Notes under the pieces: generated by a model
What the model was told of the DNA's origin: nothing
Databases searched by the model: none
Seen by the model: only the letters and a program-made list of their open reading frames with translations
Assembly: GCA_025356815.1 (NCBI GenBank)
Contig: JANXQL010000191.1
Span: 1-59,621, forward strand
Origin: Pseudomonadota bacterium
GTDB lineage: Bacteria > Pseudomonadota > Gammaproteobacteria > Steroidobacterales > Steroidobacteraceae
Direction of reading: 5' to 3'
Length of the DNA: 59,621 bases
In this document: positions 45,380 to 56,914 of the stretch, piece by piece
How the letters are laid out: each line of letters starts with the position of its first letter
Numbering within the stretch: the first letter of the stretch is position 1
Program-made: the position numbers and the translations under genes

Positions 45380-46000
45380 TCAGCCGTCGAAGTGAAGGAT
45401 CTCGAAGCGCTTGCCGGACGGCAGTGCCCGTGTGAGCGCCGTGCTTGGCGTGAAGCCGGCATCACGCGCGAGGGCGTTTAGTGCGGCCGGCTCCTGCAGT
45501 CTGATCAGGTGCGCAAGTGTCTGCAGGCTCTTGAACGGGGTCGCCGTCACCGGCGCCTGACCTGCGCTGGCTCCCTGCAGCACCACGACCATCGTGCCGC
45601 CAGGCCGACACAGTGTCCGCAGCGTGGCGAGCGCGGCGATGGTGTCGAGGTATTCGAAGACCAGGCCGGCGAAGACCAGTTCGACCGGCGCGCAATCGGC
45701 GAGCGGCTGTTCGACGTTGGCGACGTGCAGTTCCAGGCCTTCTATGTCCGCGTGGCGCGCACGGGCGGCGGCGACATACAGCGGGTTGAGGTCAATGCCG
45801 ACGATGCGCTTGACGCCGGCGAGGGCGAGTTCCTCGAAGCCATTGCCACCGGCGCAGCCGATGATCGCGCAGGAAGCAGGGGTCCGCTGGCGGACGGCGA
45901 GCACTAGTTCCCCGGCCAGCATCTGGGCCTGCGCGACCGCGGGCAGCGCCATGTGCGCTTCGTAGTCATCGAGCGGGATCGTCAGCCAGGGATTGGCCAC
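45380..46000 (-). CDS. Class I SAM-dependent methyltransferase, substrate unknown
   Basis: Protein of 206 residues with SAM motif I CAIIGCAGGNGFEELAL (about residues 44-60), acidic loop IVGIDLNPLYVAAARAR, LELHVANVEQPLAD and LVFAGLVFEYLDTIAAL. No substrate-specific domain is recognisable. It starts at ATG 46000. A 20-base perfect palindrome lies 42-61 bases upstream of the start, and the terminator of the lipoprotein gene lies further upstream, so it probably has its own promoter. Neighbours do not reveal its target. Confidence 0.8.
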   Translation of the reverse strand: MANPWLTIPLDDYEAHMALPAVAQAQMLAGELVLAVRQRTPASCAIIGCAGGNGFEELALAGVKRIVGIDLNPLYVAAARARHADIEGLELHVANVEQPLADCAPVELVFAGLVFEYLDTIAALATLRTLCRPGGTMVVVLQGASAGQAPVTATPFKSLQTLAHLIRLQEPAALNALARDAGFTPSTALTRALPSGKRFEILHFDG

Positions 46001-46041
46001 GGTCAGTCGCCGTGTGCGCGCTGGCAGTGGGCGCGTCCGTA

Positions 46042-46061
46042 CCGTGCCCTGCAGGGCACGG
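46042..46061. promoter_or_regulatory. 20-base perfect palindrome upstream of the methyltransferase
   Basis: CCGTGCCCTGCAGGGCACGG is its own reverse complement and lies 42-61 bases before the methyltransferase start codon. It has no T-run on either side, which argues against a terminator and for an operator or other dyad site. The binding protein is unknown. Confidence 0.5.
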
Positions 46062-46082
46062 GAAGGGATTCGCGTGCAAAGA

Positions 46083-46109
46083 AAAAGCCGCGGCGGGGCC
46101 GCGGCTTTT
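46083..46109 (-). terminator. Strong intrinsic terminator for the lipoprotein gene
   Basis: AAAAGCCGCGGC (46083-46094), loop GGG, GCCGCGGCTTTT (46098-46109). The 12-pair perfect stem ends in A/T tracts, so it can act on both strands. On the minus strand it lies 56 bases after the lipoprotein stop codon at 46165. Confidence 0.85.
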
Positions 46110-46164
46110 CTTGAACCGTCGCGCGAGTCCCGAGGGAGTCGCGCGGGGGCGGTTCGTCGGTGCC

Positions 46165-46479
46165 TTACTTCGAGACCGACTTCTTGAACATGCGATCGAT
46201 CTTCTCGTTCGTCGCATCACAGCACTGCTGGCTCGCCGTGGCAGCGGAGGCGGCCGCGTCAGCGCGGCTCTGGGCCTGCTGGGCGGCGGTCTGGGCAGCC
46301 TGGGCGGCGCGGGCGGCGCTGTCCGCGGCGGCCTTCGCGCTGTCCTGCTGGGACGACAGCTTGCTGACCTGGGTCTTCAGATCATCGATCTGCGACTGGA
46401 TCGGCTTCAGATCCGTCGCGCAACCGGCGATGAACACGACGCACAGCGCAGCAGCGCCAACCTTGAGAATCTTGGTCAT
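46165..46479 (-). CDS. Lpp/OprI-family alanine-zipper lipoprotein
   Basis: Small, probably abundant outer-membrane lipoprotein of 104 residues. Signal peptide residues 1-19 end with the lipobox IAGC, so Cys20 would be lipidated. The mature protein is a continuous helix: IQSQIDDLKTQVSKLSSQQD, then an alanine-rich heptad region, then NEKIDRMFKKSVSK ending in Lys104. This matches Braun lipoprotein/OprI, whose C-terminal Lys is joined to peptidoglycan. A cysteine pair (Cys86-Cys87) before the tail is unusual against E. coli Lpp. ATG 46479 has AGGAG at good spacing. A strong terminator follows. The L,D-transpeptidase at 43222 is a candidate enzyme for anchoring it. Confidence 0.9.
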   Translation of the reverse strand: MTKILKVGAAALCVVFIAGCATDLKPIQSQIDDLKTQVSKLSSQQDSAKAAADSAARAAQAAQTAAQQAQSRADAAASAATASQQCCDATNEKIDRMFKKSVSK

Positions 46480-46761
46480 GAAAAACTCCTGAGTCTTCTG
46501 GATATCACAGCTAAACAACGCCGCAGCCTCTGGGCCAGTGCGGGGACGCGTCATGCGCGCCACTACGGGTCGCAAATTTACCTGATTACTTAACGTCGCA
46601 CCATTGGGTTTATGTGTCGTGCAGTTGCGACATTGGCGGCTATTTGTGCTTTTTCCGCCGCGAGGGTGCGGTGGCGCGCTTAGCGGGCGCGTGCCGTGAG
46701 TTCAGGAGGCCGTGCGCGGACCGCGGAGGCGACCGTTTGCAGGTCGCGGGCGGGGGATGGG

Positions 46762-46789
46762 TTGCCAGATCCAAACAACTGGATATAAT
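46762..46789 (+). promoter_or_regulatory. lexA promoter
   Basis: TTGCCA (46762-46767), 16 bases, TATAAT (46784-46789, perfect). Transcription is predicted to start near 46796, immediately before the LexA box, so bound LexA would block initiation or escape. Confidence 0.8.
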
Positions 46790-46798
46790 CACAGTCAT

Positions 46799-46814
46799 CT
46801 GTATGTCCATACAG
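46799..46814 (+). promoter_or_regulatory. LexA (SOS) box
   Basis: CTGTATGTCCATACAG matches the gammaproteobacterial LexA operator CTGT-N8-ACAG exactly and is 10 bases upstream of the lexA start codon. It indicates autoregulation of lexA and SOS control of the downstream imuA-imuB-dnaE2 genes if cotranscribed. Confidence 0.92.
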
Positions 46815-46823
46815 GGGAGCACC

Positions 46824-47450
46824 ATGAGCGACCTGACCCCGCGCCAACGCCAGATCCTCGATTTCATCCGCGACCAGCTCGAGGAGTCCGGCATGCCGCC
46901 GACCCGGGCCGAGATCGCCGCTGCCCTCGGCTTCAAGTCGGCCAACGCCGCCGAGGAGCATCTGAAAGCCCTGAAGCGCAAGGGTGTCATCGACCTGATG
47001 CCCGGGACCTCGCGCGGCATCCAGCTCAAGGACACGATGCGTGACCAGATGGGCCTGCCGTTGATCGGCCGTGTTGCCGCGGGTCGCCCGATCATGTCCG
47101 AGGAGCACATCGAGGGCCGCTTCCAGGTCGACCCCAAGCTGTTCAACCCGCGTCCGCACTACCTGCTCAAGGTACAGGGCATGTCGATGAAGAACATCGG
47201 CATCATGGATGGCGATCTGGTCGCTGTGCACCGCACGCCCGAGGTGCGCAACCGCCAGATCGTCGTGGCGCGCCTCGAGAACGAGGTCACCGTGAAGCGC
47301 TACCGCCAGGAAGGCTCGGTTGTCTGGCTGCTGCCGGAGAACGTCGACTTCGAACCGATCCGCGTCGACCTCAAGGAGCAGTCGATGCTGATCGAGGGGG
47401 TCGTCGTCGGCGTCCTGCGCCGCGGCAATCGCACCGAGTTCCTGCAGTAG
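46824..47450 (+). CDS. lexA: SOS repressor LexA
   Basis: Repressor of the DNA-damage response and self-cleaving serine protease. From ATG 46824 (GGGGAG upstream) it has 208 residues. The winged-helix DNA-binding domain begins [20 protein letters not shown] and contains [20 protein letters not shown]. The cleavage site is Ala86-Gly87 in GRVAAGRP. The catalytic dyad is Ser121 ([11 protein letters not shown]) and Lys158 (EVTVKRY). The operator upstream is of the E. coli type, consistent with the DNA-binding helix. imuA follows after 34 bases. Confidence 0.97.
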   Translation: MSDLTPRQRQILDFIRDQLEESGMPPTRAEIAAALGFKSANAAEEHLKALKRKGVIDLMPGTSRGIQLKDTMRDQMGLPLIGRVAAGRPIMSEEHIEGRFQVDPKLFNPRPHYLLKVQGMSMKNIGIMDGDLVAVHRTPEVRNRQIVVARLENEVTVKRYRQEGSVVWLLPENVDFEPIRVDLKEQSMLIEGVVVGVLRRGNRTEFLQ

Positions 47451-47484
47451 CGACCGGCCGTCGTGCCGGCCATCAGGGCGCGTG

Positions 47485-48117
47485 ATGAACCGATCCCTCG
47501 AGGCGCTGCTGGCCGGCGCCGATGTGTGGCGCGCCCGCGGTGGTGGCCCCGGCGCGACGGCCTGCCAGCCCAGTGGCTGGCCGCGGCTTGATGCCGAGTT
47601 GCCTGGCGGTGGCTGGCCGCTGGGGACGCTGATCGAGCTGCTGCTGCCCGAGCCTGGCATTGGCGAACTCTCCCTGCTGCTGCCGGCGCTGCGCGCCCTG
47701 GCCGTCGGGCCGCCGGGCCAGGCGCGGCGCTGGTTCGCCTGGGTTGCGCCTCCCCATGCGCCGTATCCACCAGCCCTCGCGCAGGGTGGCATTGCGGCGG
47801 ATCGGCTGCTGCTGATCAGTGCCGTGCGCATGGAGGACCGGCTGTGGGCCCTCGAGCAGACGCTGCAGTCCGGTCACTGTGCCGCGGTGCTCGCCTGGCT
47901 GGATCGCGCCGATGACCGCTGGTTGCGCCGGCTCAAGCTCGCCGCTGAGAGCGGACAGACGCTGACCGTGCTGTTCCGGCCGCGGCACCAGCAGGCGGGC
48001 GGATCGCCCGCGAGCCTGCGGCTCGCGCTGGAGCCTGCGGCCGCCGGGCTGGACCTGATGGTGCTCAAGCGCCGCGGTGGCGGTCCGGTCAGGGTTCACG
48101 ACGTCCTCGGGGCCTGA
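47485..48117 (+). CDS. imuA: Translesion synthesis protein ImuA
   Basis: RecA/SulA-like accessory protein of the ImuA-ImuB-DnaE2 mutasome. The 210-residue protein has GWPRLDAELPGGGWPLGTLI, resembling the start of a RecA-type fold but lacking a Walker A lysine. It continues with LLLPEPGIGELSLLLPALRA and WVAPPHAPYPPALAQGGI, typical of ImuA. ATG 47485 is preferred over the adjoining GTG 47482. No second LexA box lies in the 34-base gap after lexA, so expression should come from the lexA promoter. imuB starts five bases after the stop. Confidence 0.9.
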   Translation: MNRSLEALLAGADVWRARGGGPGATACQPSGWPRLDAELPGGGWPLGTLIELLLPEPGIGELSLLLPALRALAVGPPGQARRWFAWVAPPHAPYPPALAQGGIAADRLLLISAVRMEDRLWALEQTLQSGHCAAVLAWLDRADDRWLRRLKLAAESGQTLTVLFRPRHQQAGGSPASLRLALEPAAAGLDLMVLKRRGGGPVRVHDVLGA

Positions 48118-48122
48118 CGATC

Positions 48123-49727
48123 ATGGCACCGCGCCAGGCCCTGCGCGGCAGGGCGGGCACGCGGCCCGCCGACGATCGCACCGGCGATCTGTTCGGGGTC
48201 GTGCCGTCCCCGCCACCGCCACCCGTGGCACCACCACCGCGCACCGCGCCCGCGCCACGCCAGCTGTGGCTGGCCGTGCAGCTGACGGCACTGCCGCTGG
48301 TCGTCGTCGCCGCCGACACGCGGCCGCGCGTGGTCGTCGCGGGCGAGGGGGGCGTGCGCACGCTCGTCGCCTGCAATGCCGCGGCGCTGCGCGCAGGCCT
48401 TGCCACGGGGCTGGCGCTCAATGCCGCCCGCGTGCGCGTGCCGGACCTGCAGTTCCACGAACGCGACCCGCTGCTCGAGCAGCGGCAGCTGGCACGCCTG
48501 GCGCGCTGGGCACAGGGGTTCACGCCGCTGGTCAGCATCGAGGCGCCGGATGCGTTGCTGCTCGAGGTGCAGGGCAGCCTGCGGCTGATGGGTGGGCTGG
48601 ACGCGCTCGTGCAGCGCGCCACGACCGGGCTGCGGGCGCAGGCGCAGCCGGTGCTGATCGGCATCGCTCCCACCCCACGCGCGGCGCTGTGGCTCGCGCG
48701 CGCGGGCGAAGCTCGGCCCGTCGAGTCGCAGGCGAGCCTCGCCGGCGCGCTGGCGCCGTTGCCGCTGACGGTGACGCGCTGGCCGGCGCGCACGTTGCAG
48801 GACTGCACGCGCCTGGGCGTGGCGACACTCGGCGAGCTGCGGCGTCTGCCGCGCGAGGGACTCGCGCTGCGTTTCTCGCCTGCGCTGCTGGACGAACTCG
48901 ACGAGGCCTATGGCCACCGGCCCGCGCCGCGTCGCCGCTACGTCGCGCCGGAGCGCTTCGAGCAGCGGCTGGAGCTGCCCGTGGAACTGGGCTCGGCGAG
49001 CGCCCTGCTGCCTTACTGCGCCCGCCTGCTGGCGGCGCTCGAGCAGTACCTGCGCGACCGTGACCGGGCGACCGCGACGCTCATGCTCATGCTGCTGCAT
49101 CGTGACCTACGACCGACCTGCGTGCGGCTCGGGCGCGTGCTGCCGACCGCCACCGCCGTCGATTGGCAGGGTCTGCTGCGCGAGCGGCTCGGCCGCGCAG
49201 TGCTCGCAGCGCCGGTGCGCGCGCTGCTGCTGCGCTCCGGCCCCGCGGTGCCGGCCGCCGGCGCCAGCGGCACGCTCGACGGCTGCGGCAGCGGCGCGGC
49301 CCTCGCCGAGGCTGAGGCGTTCGCGCTGCTCGATCGGCTGCGCGCGCGCCTCGGCGAGGAGGCGATCAGCGGCGTCTGTCTCGTGCCCGAGCATCGGCCG
49401 GAGGCCGCGTTCCGGCGGCTGCGACCCACGCCGCAGGCATCGCGCGCCCTGCCCGGTGCGCCCACCGCGCTGCCTGCGACGCCGCGGCCGCTGTGGCTGC
49501 TCGCGCTGCCCGAGCCGCTCGCCGAGCGCGACGGCCGGCCGCGCCACGCGGGCGAACTGCAGTTCGAGGCGGGGCCCGAGCGCATCGAGAGCGGCTGGTG
49601 GGAAGGGGACGAGGCGCTGCGCGACTACTACGTCGCGCGCACGTTGCACGGCGCGCGCCTGTGGATCTTCCGCGTGCGCGCCGGTGCCGACGCGCGCCGC
49701 TGGTTCCTGCACGGCGTGTTCGGCTGA
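48123..49727 (+). CDS. imuB: ImuB, Y-family polymerase-like hub protein
   Basis: Catalytically inactive Y-family homologue that bridges ImuA, DnaE2 and the sliding clamp. The 534-residue protein keeps the Y-family order (LWLAVQLTALPLVVVAADTR; LVACNAAALRAGLATGLALN; FTPLVSIEAPDALLLEVQGS). The catalytic acids are gone: the first Asp is missing from LAVQL, and SIDE is replaced by SIEA. This is normal for ImuB. The C-terminal region is ImuB-specific (GPERIESGWWEGDEALRDYY, then ARTLHGARLWIFR). It lies between imuA and dnaE2, the diagnostic arrangement. Confidence 0.93.
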   Translation: MAPRQALRGRAGTRPADDRTGDLFGVVPSPPPPPVAPPPRTAPAPRQLWLAVQLTALPLVVVAADTRPRVVVAGEGGVRTLVACNAAALRAGLATGLALNAARVRVPDLQFHERDPLLEQRQLARLARWAQGFTPLVSIEAPDALLLEVQGSLRLMGGLDALVQRATTGLRAQAQPVLIGIAPTPRAALWLARAGEARPVESQASLAGALAPLPLTVTRWPARTLQDCTRLGVATLGELRRLPREGLALRFSPALLDELDEAYGHRPAPRRRYVAPERFEQRLELPVELGSASALLPYCARLLAALEQYLRDRDRATATLMLMLLHRDLRPTCVRLGRVLPTATAVDWQGLLRERLGRAVLAAPVRALLLRSGPAVPAAGASGTLDGCGSGAALAEAEAFALLDRLRARLGEEAISGVCLVPEHRPEAAFRRLRPTPQASRALPGAPTALPATPRPLWLLALPEPLAERDGRPRHAGELQFEAGPERIESGWWEGDEALRDYYVARTLHGARLWIFRVRAGADARRWFLHGVFG

Positions 49728-49733
49728 ACGTCG

Positions 49734-52808
<3,075 letters not shown>

Positions 52809-52879
52809 CCGCAAGCCGGTTGACGAATACGCCCGGTTCGGTGACGCTGCGGGCCAACTCCCTGAACCAAGGAACGGTC

Positions 52880-53677
52880 ATGCATCGCGTGTCACGACTC
52901 CTGACGCCGCTCGCCCCTGCAGGCCTGCTGCTGGCGCTACTTTTCGCGGCGGCCGCCGACGCGGTGCCTGCGCCCACCGCCGAGCAGATCGTCGCTCACA
53001 ACGTCGAGGCCCGCGGCGGGGCCGCCAAGCTGCGGGCACTGAGCATGCTGCGGCGCAGCGGCAAGCTGGTGATCCCGGGCTTCAACATCGAGCTGGCGGT
53101 GGTCGAGTGGCAGGGACGTGCCGGCGAGTTCCGCCAGGACGTCACGCTGCAGGGGCTCACCGCGATCCAGTCCTACGACGGTCACCAGGCCTGGCAGGTG
53201 CAGCCGTTCGAGGGCCGCAAGGATCCGTCGCTGATGTCCGCGGACGAGGCCCGCGCGATGGCGCTGTCGGCCGACCTCGAGTTCCCGTTCGTCGACGCCA
53301 AGGCCAAGGGCCACGAGCTCGAGTACCTCGGCCTCGAGGACATCGACGGCACACCGGCGCACGCGCTGCGCGTGCGCCTCAAGGGCGGCGACGAGGCGAC
53401 CTACTGGATCGACCCCGACACCTGGATGGTGATCCGCGTGCTGGAGAAGCACACGATCCGCGGCGCGGAGCAGGTGCAGGAGACCGACCTTGGCGAATAC
53501 CAGCAGGTGGCGGGCGTGTGGGTGCCGATGAGCGAGGAGCAGGGGGCCAAGGACTCCGACTCGACGCAGCGGCAGAAGGTCGTCTTCGACCACGCCGACG
53601 CGAACCTCGCCCCGCCCGCCGGCCACTTCGCGTTCCCCGACACGCAACCCAAGGCCGCCGCCGGAGCCCGCCCATGA
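52880..53677 (+). CDS. Secreted LolA-fold (outer-membrane lipoprotein-sorting-like) protein
   Basis: Exported protein of 265 residues with a signal peptide (about 1-28, LLLALLFAAAADAVPA). Its domain resembles the outer-membrane lipoprotein-sorting protein family: EQIVAHNVEARGGAAKLRAL, VTLQGLTAIQSYDGHQAWQV, YWIDPDTWMVIRVLEK and GVWVPMSEEQ. It is not LolA itself; it lacks a lolA-like context and is longer. ATG 52880 has AAGGAA seven bases upstream. The stop overlaps the ATG of the large beta-propeller gene (ATGA at 53674), so the two products probably work together. Confidence 0.8.
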   Translation: MHRVSRLLTPLAPAGLLLALLFAAAADAVPAPTAEQIVAHNVEARGGAAKLRALSMLRRSGKLVIPGFNIELAVVEWQGRAGEFRQDVTLQGLTAIQSYDGHQAWQVQPFEGRKDPSLMSADEARAMALSADLEFPFVDAKAKGHELEYLGLEDIDGTPAHALRVRLKGGDEATYWIDPDTWMVIRVLEKHTIRGAEQVQETDLGEYQQVAGVWVPMSEEQGAKDSDSTQRQKVVFDHADANLAPPAGHFAFPDTQPKAAAGARP

Positions 53678-56600
53678 GCCGCCACGAGCACCTGATCGCA
53701 GCAGCCGCCGGCGCCGCCTGCCTGCTGGCCGCGGCGGCGGCCACCGCCGCCGCCAAGCCCACCGTCGCGCCCAGCGCCGACTCCGCGGTGATCTCCGGAC
53801 TCGGCGCCCGCAACATCGGCTCCGCGACGATGAGCGGACGCATCGCTGCGATCGCCGGTCGCGCCGAGGCCGACGGCACGGTGACGCTGTACGTTGGCGC
53901 CGCCTCCGGCGGCCTGTGGCGCTCGCGCGATGGCGGCACGACCTTCAAGCCGTTGTTCGACAAGCAGCCGGTGCAGTCGATCGGCGCGATCGCGCTCGAT
54001 CCGAACAACCCCGCGACCGTCTGGGTCGGCAGCGGCGAGAGCTGGACGCGCAACTCCGTCTCGGTCGGAGACGGGATCTACCGCTCGAGCGACGGCGGCG
54101 ATACCTGGCAGAACATGGGACTGCCGCAGTCCGAGCGCGTCACGCGAATCATCGTCAGTCCCAGGGACAGCCAGACCGTGTACGCCTGCGTGCCGGGCCG
54201 GCTGTGGTCCGACTCGGCCGATCGCGGCCTGTACCGGACCACCGATGGTGGCAAGCGCTGGTCGCTGGTGCTGACCGGTGTCAACGGCTCGACCGGCTGT
54301 TCGAGCGTCGCGCTCGATCCGTCCAATCCAGATCGGCTGTACGCGGGCCTGTGGGACTTCCGTCGCAAGGGCTGGACGTTCCGCTCCGGCGGCGAGGGGC
54401 CGGACGCGCCGTCGGGCTCGGGGCTTTACGTCAGCGACGACGCCGGCAAGACCTGGCGACACCTCGATCCTGGCAACTCGCCGGGCCTGCCGAAAGGGCC
54501 GCTCGGCCGCATCGAGGTGGCGGTTGCGCCATCGCAGCCGAACATCGTCTACGCGGTCATCGAGGGCGTGCGCTCGGCGCTGTTCCGCTCCGACGACCGC
54601 GGCGCGACCTGGCAGGAGCGGGACCGCAGCAACAGCATGGTCTGGCGGCCGTTCTACTTCTCGCGGCTGGTGATCGACCCGACCAACCCCGACCGCCTGT
54701 ACAAGCCCGACCTGCGGCTGATCGCCTCGGACGACGGCGGCAAGAGCTTCGCGATGGTCTCCGGCGGGACCCACGGGGACCACCATGACCTGTGGATCAA
54801 CCCGAAGAACCCCAAGTTCGTGGTGACCGGCGACGACGGCGGCCTGTGGCTGAGCCACGACGGCGGCAACAAGTGGTGGAAGGCGGACAACCTGCCGGTG
54901 TCGCAGTTCTATCACGTGTCGGCCGACAGCCGCGATCCGTACCAGGTGTACGGCGGCCTGCAGGACAACAGCTCCTGGGTCGGCGACTCGGAGTATCCGG
55001 GCGGCATCAGCAACGCCCGCTGGGAGAACCTCTATGGCGGCGACGGCTTCTGGGTATTCGCCGATCCCAGTGATCCGGACTTCGCCTACGCCGAAGCGCA
55101 GGGCGGATTCCTCGGCCGGGTCAACCGCAAGACGCTCGAATCGCGCGAGATCCAGCCCAAGGCCGGGTTCAAGGAGAAGCTGCGCTACAACTGGAACACG
55201 CCGATCGCATTGTCGCCGACCGACCCGGGCAAGCTCTACATCGGCGCGCAGTTCCTGTTCATGTCGCGCGACCATGGCGACAGCTGGGCGCGGATCTCGC
55301 CGGACCTGACCACCGACGATCCAGCCAAGCAGAAGCAGGAGGAGTCGGGCGGCATCACGGTCGACAACTCCGCCGCCGAGATGCACACGACGATCTACTC
55401 CATCGCGGAGAGCCCGCGCAACGGCCAGGTCATCTGGGTCGGCACCGACGACGGCAACCTGCAGCTGACGCAGGACGGCGGCAGTCACTGGAAGAACCAG
55501 GTCGGCCGCATCACGGGCCTGCCGGCGGCGAGCTGGGTCTCGTACCTGGAGGCCGGCCACCATGCCGACGGCGTCGTCTACGCGAGCTTCGATCGGCACA
55601 CCTTCGGCGACTTCGATCCGTGGGTGTACGTCAGCCACGACTACGGCGACAGCTGGACGCGCCTCGCCGGCCCCGGCTCCGGCGTGCGCGGATATGCGCA
55701 CGTCGTGCGCGAGGATCCCACCGATGCGCGCGTGCTGTACCTGGGCACCGAGTTCGGCCTGTGGATCTCACTCGACGCCGGCGCGCACTGGGCGCAGTTC
55801 AAGGGCAGCGCCTTCCCCTCGGTGGCGGTGCGCGACCTGATGGTGCAGACGCGCGACCACGACCTTGTGATCGCGACCCACGGCCGCGGCATCTGGATCA
55901 TCGACGACCTGACGCCGCTGCGCGCGCTGGCCGCGGGCGGCCTCGAGCGCGAGGTCGCGTTCCTGCCGACGCGGCCGATCCAGCAGCGGATCAGTGCCAA
56001 CGGCGGCTGGCCGGAGGGCGATGCGAAGTACACCGGCCAGAACCCGGCCAGCGGCGCCGAGATCGCCTACTACCAGCGCACCCGCCACGTGTTCGGCAAG
56101 CTCAAGCTCGAGGTCCTGGACGCCGGCGGGAAGGTCGTCGACACCCTGCCGGCCGGCAAGCGCAAGGGCATCAACCGTGTCTACTGGTCGATGCAGGTGG
56201 CGCCGCCGCGCGTGCCCAGCGCCGCGCAGGCGTCGTTCGCGGGCACGCAGGGCCCGCGCGTGGTGCCGGGGCGCTACACGCTGCGCCTGACCAAGGGCGG
56301 GCAGGTGTACGAGCAGCCGATCGACATCGGGCTCGACCGCCGTGCGACGTTCTCCGTGGCGGATCGCGCCGCGCACTACGCGGCCGTGATGAAGGGCCAC
56401 GCGCTGTTCGGGCGCATGACCGACCTGGTCGACCGGCTCAACGGCCTGCGCGCGCTCACCCAGCAGCGCGCCGGGGCACTCAAGGACAAGCCGGCCGCCG
56501 TCGCGGCGCTGGCCAGCTTCGATGCGCGCCTGGAGGCGCTGAAGAAGCAGGTCGTGGCCACCAAGGAAGGCGGTGCGATCACCGGCGAGGAGCGTCTGCG

Positions 56601-56898
56601 CGAGCATCTGGACCACGCCTACGGCGCCCTGCTGTCGTACGAGGGCCGGCCTGCCGGCTACCAGGTCGAGCGGGTCCTGGTGCTCGAGCGCGAGCTCGCC
56701 GAGGTCGAGGCACAGGCCAAGCGGCTGGTCGACACCGACCTGCCGGCGCTGAACGGCCGCCTGAAGGACGCCGGCGGCGAGCCGATCGCGCTCGGCGAGG
56801 CGGAGGCTGCCGGCGCACGGCTGGCCGCGCTGCAGGCGCTGGAGCGGGTGCACGACGAGCTGGAGTCCGCGGTCGCGACCCGGGACGCGCGCGACTAG
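53674..56898 (+). CDS. Large secreted Asp-box beta-propeller protein (VPS10/sortilin-like, BNR repeats)
   Basis: Exported protein of 1074 residues with a signal peptide (about 1-27). At least eleven Asp-box motifs of the form S/T-x-D-x-G-x-x-W/F are visible, including SRDGGTTF, SSDGGDTW, TTDGGKRW, SDDAGKTW, SDDRGATW, SDDGGKSF, SHDGGNKW, SRDHGDSW, TQDGGSHW and SHDYGDSW. This indicates one or two beta-propellers over residues about 45-760, as in VPS10/glycosidase-like proteins. The remaining C-terminal part has an Ig-like segment and a long helical region rich in Leu/Glu/Ala. No catalytic residues are identifiable, so binding or hydrolysis of glycans is not established. It is coupled to the preceding LolA-fold gene. 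Confidence 0.85.
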   Translation: MSRHEHLIAAAAGAACLLAAAAATAAAKPTVAPSADSAVISGLGARNIGSATMSGRIAAIAGRAEADGTVTLYVGAASGGLWRSRDGGTTFKPLFDKQPVQSIGAIALDPNNPATVWVGSGESWTRNSVSVGDGIYRSSDGGDTWQNMGLPQSERVTRIIVSPRDSQTVYACVPGRLWSDSADRGLYRTTDGGKRWSLVLTGVNGSTGCSSVALDPSNPDRLYAGLWDFRRKGWTFRSGGEGPDAPSGSGLYVSDDAGKTWRHLDPGNSPGLPKGPLGRIEVAVAPSQPNIVYAVIEGVRSALFRSDDRGATWQERDRSNSMVWRPFYFSRLVIDPTNPDRLYKPDLRLIASDDGGKSFAMVSGGTHGDHHDLWINPKNPKFVVTGDDGGLWLSHDGGNKWWKADNLPVSQFYHVSADSRDPYQVYGGLQDNSSWVGDSEYPGGISNARWENLYGGDGFWVFADPSDPDFAYAEAQGGFLGRVNRKTLESREIQPKAGFKEKLRYNWNTPIALSPTDPGKLYIGAQFLFMSRDHGDSWARISPDLTTDDPAKQKQEESGGITVDNSAAEMHTTIYSIAESPRNGQVIWVGTDDGNLQLTQDGGSHWKNQVGRITGLPAASWVSYLEAGHHADGVVYASFDRHTFGDFDPWVYVSHDYGDSWTRLAGPGSGVRGYAHVVREDPTDARVLYLGTEFGLWISLDAGAHWAQFKGSAFPSVAVRDLMVQTRDHDLVIATHGRGIWIIDDLTPLRALAAGGLEREVAFLPTRPIQQRISANGGWPEGDAKYTGQNPASGAEIAYYQRTRHVFGKLKLEVLDAGGKVVDTLPAGKRKGINRVYWSMQVAPPRVPSAAQASFAGTQGPRVVPGRYTLRLTKGGQVYEQPIDIGLDRRATFSVADRAAHYAAVMKGHALFGRMTDLVDRLNGLRALTQQRAGALKDKPAAVAALASFDARLEALKKQVVATKEGGAITGEERLREHLDHAYGALLSYEGRPAGYQVERVLVLERELAEVEAQAKRLVDTDLPALNGRLKDAGGEPIALGEAEAAGARLAALQALERVHDELESAVATRDARD

Positions 56899-56914
56899 CG
56901 TCGCTAGCGTCGGC

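Larger units (their letters stand above)
46480..46823. other. 344-base region between the lipoprotein gene and lexA
   Basis: Both flanking genes are transcribed outward. The right part holds the lexA promoter and LexA box. The middle (about 46573-46620) is AT-richer than anything nearby and may contain the lipoprotein promoter, but I could not assign clear -35 and -10 boxes on the minus strand. No coding sequence is supported. The frame upstream of lexA is open without homology. Confidence 0.6.

Noticed and set aside
47451-47484. Second LexA box before imuA
   Set aside because: The gap contains only a small CCGGC/GCCGG inverted repeat and nothing matching CTGT-N8-ACAG.
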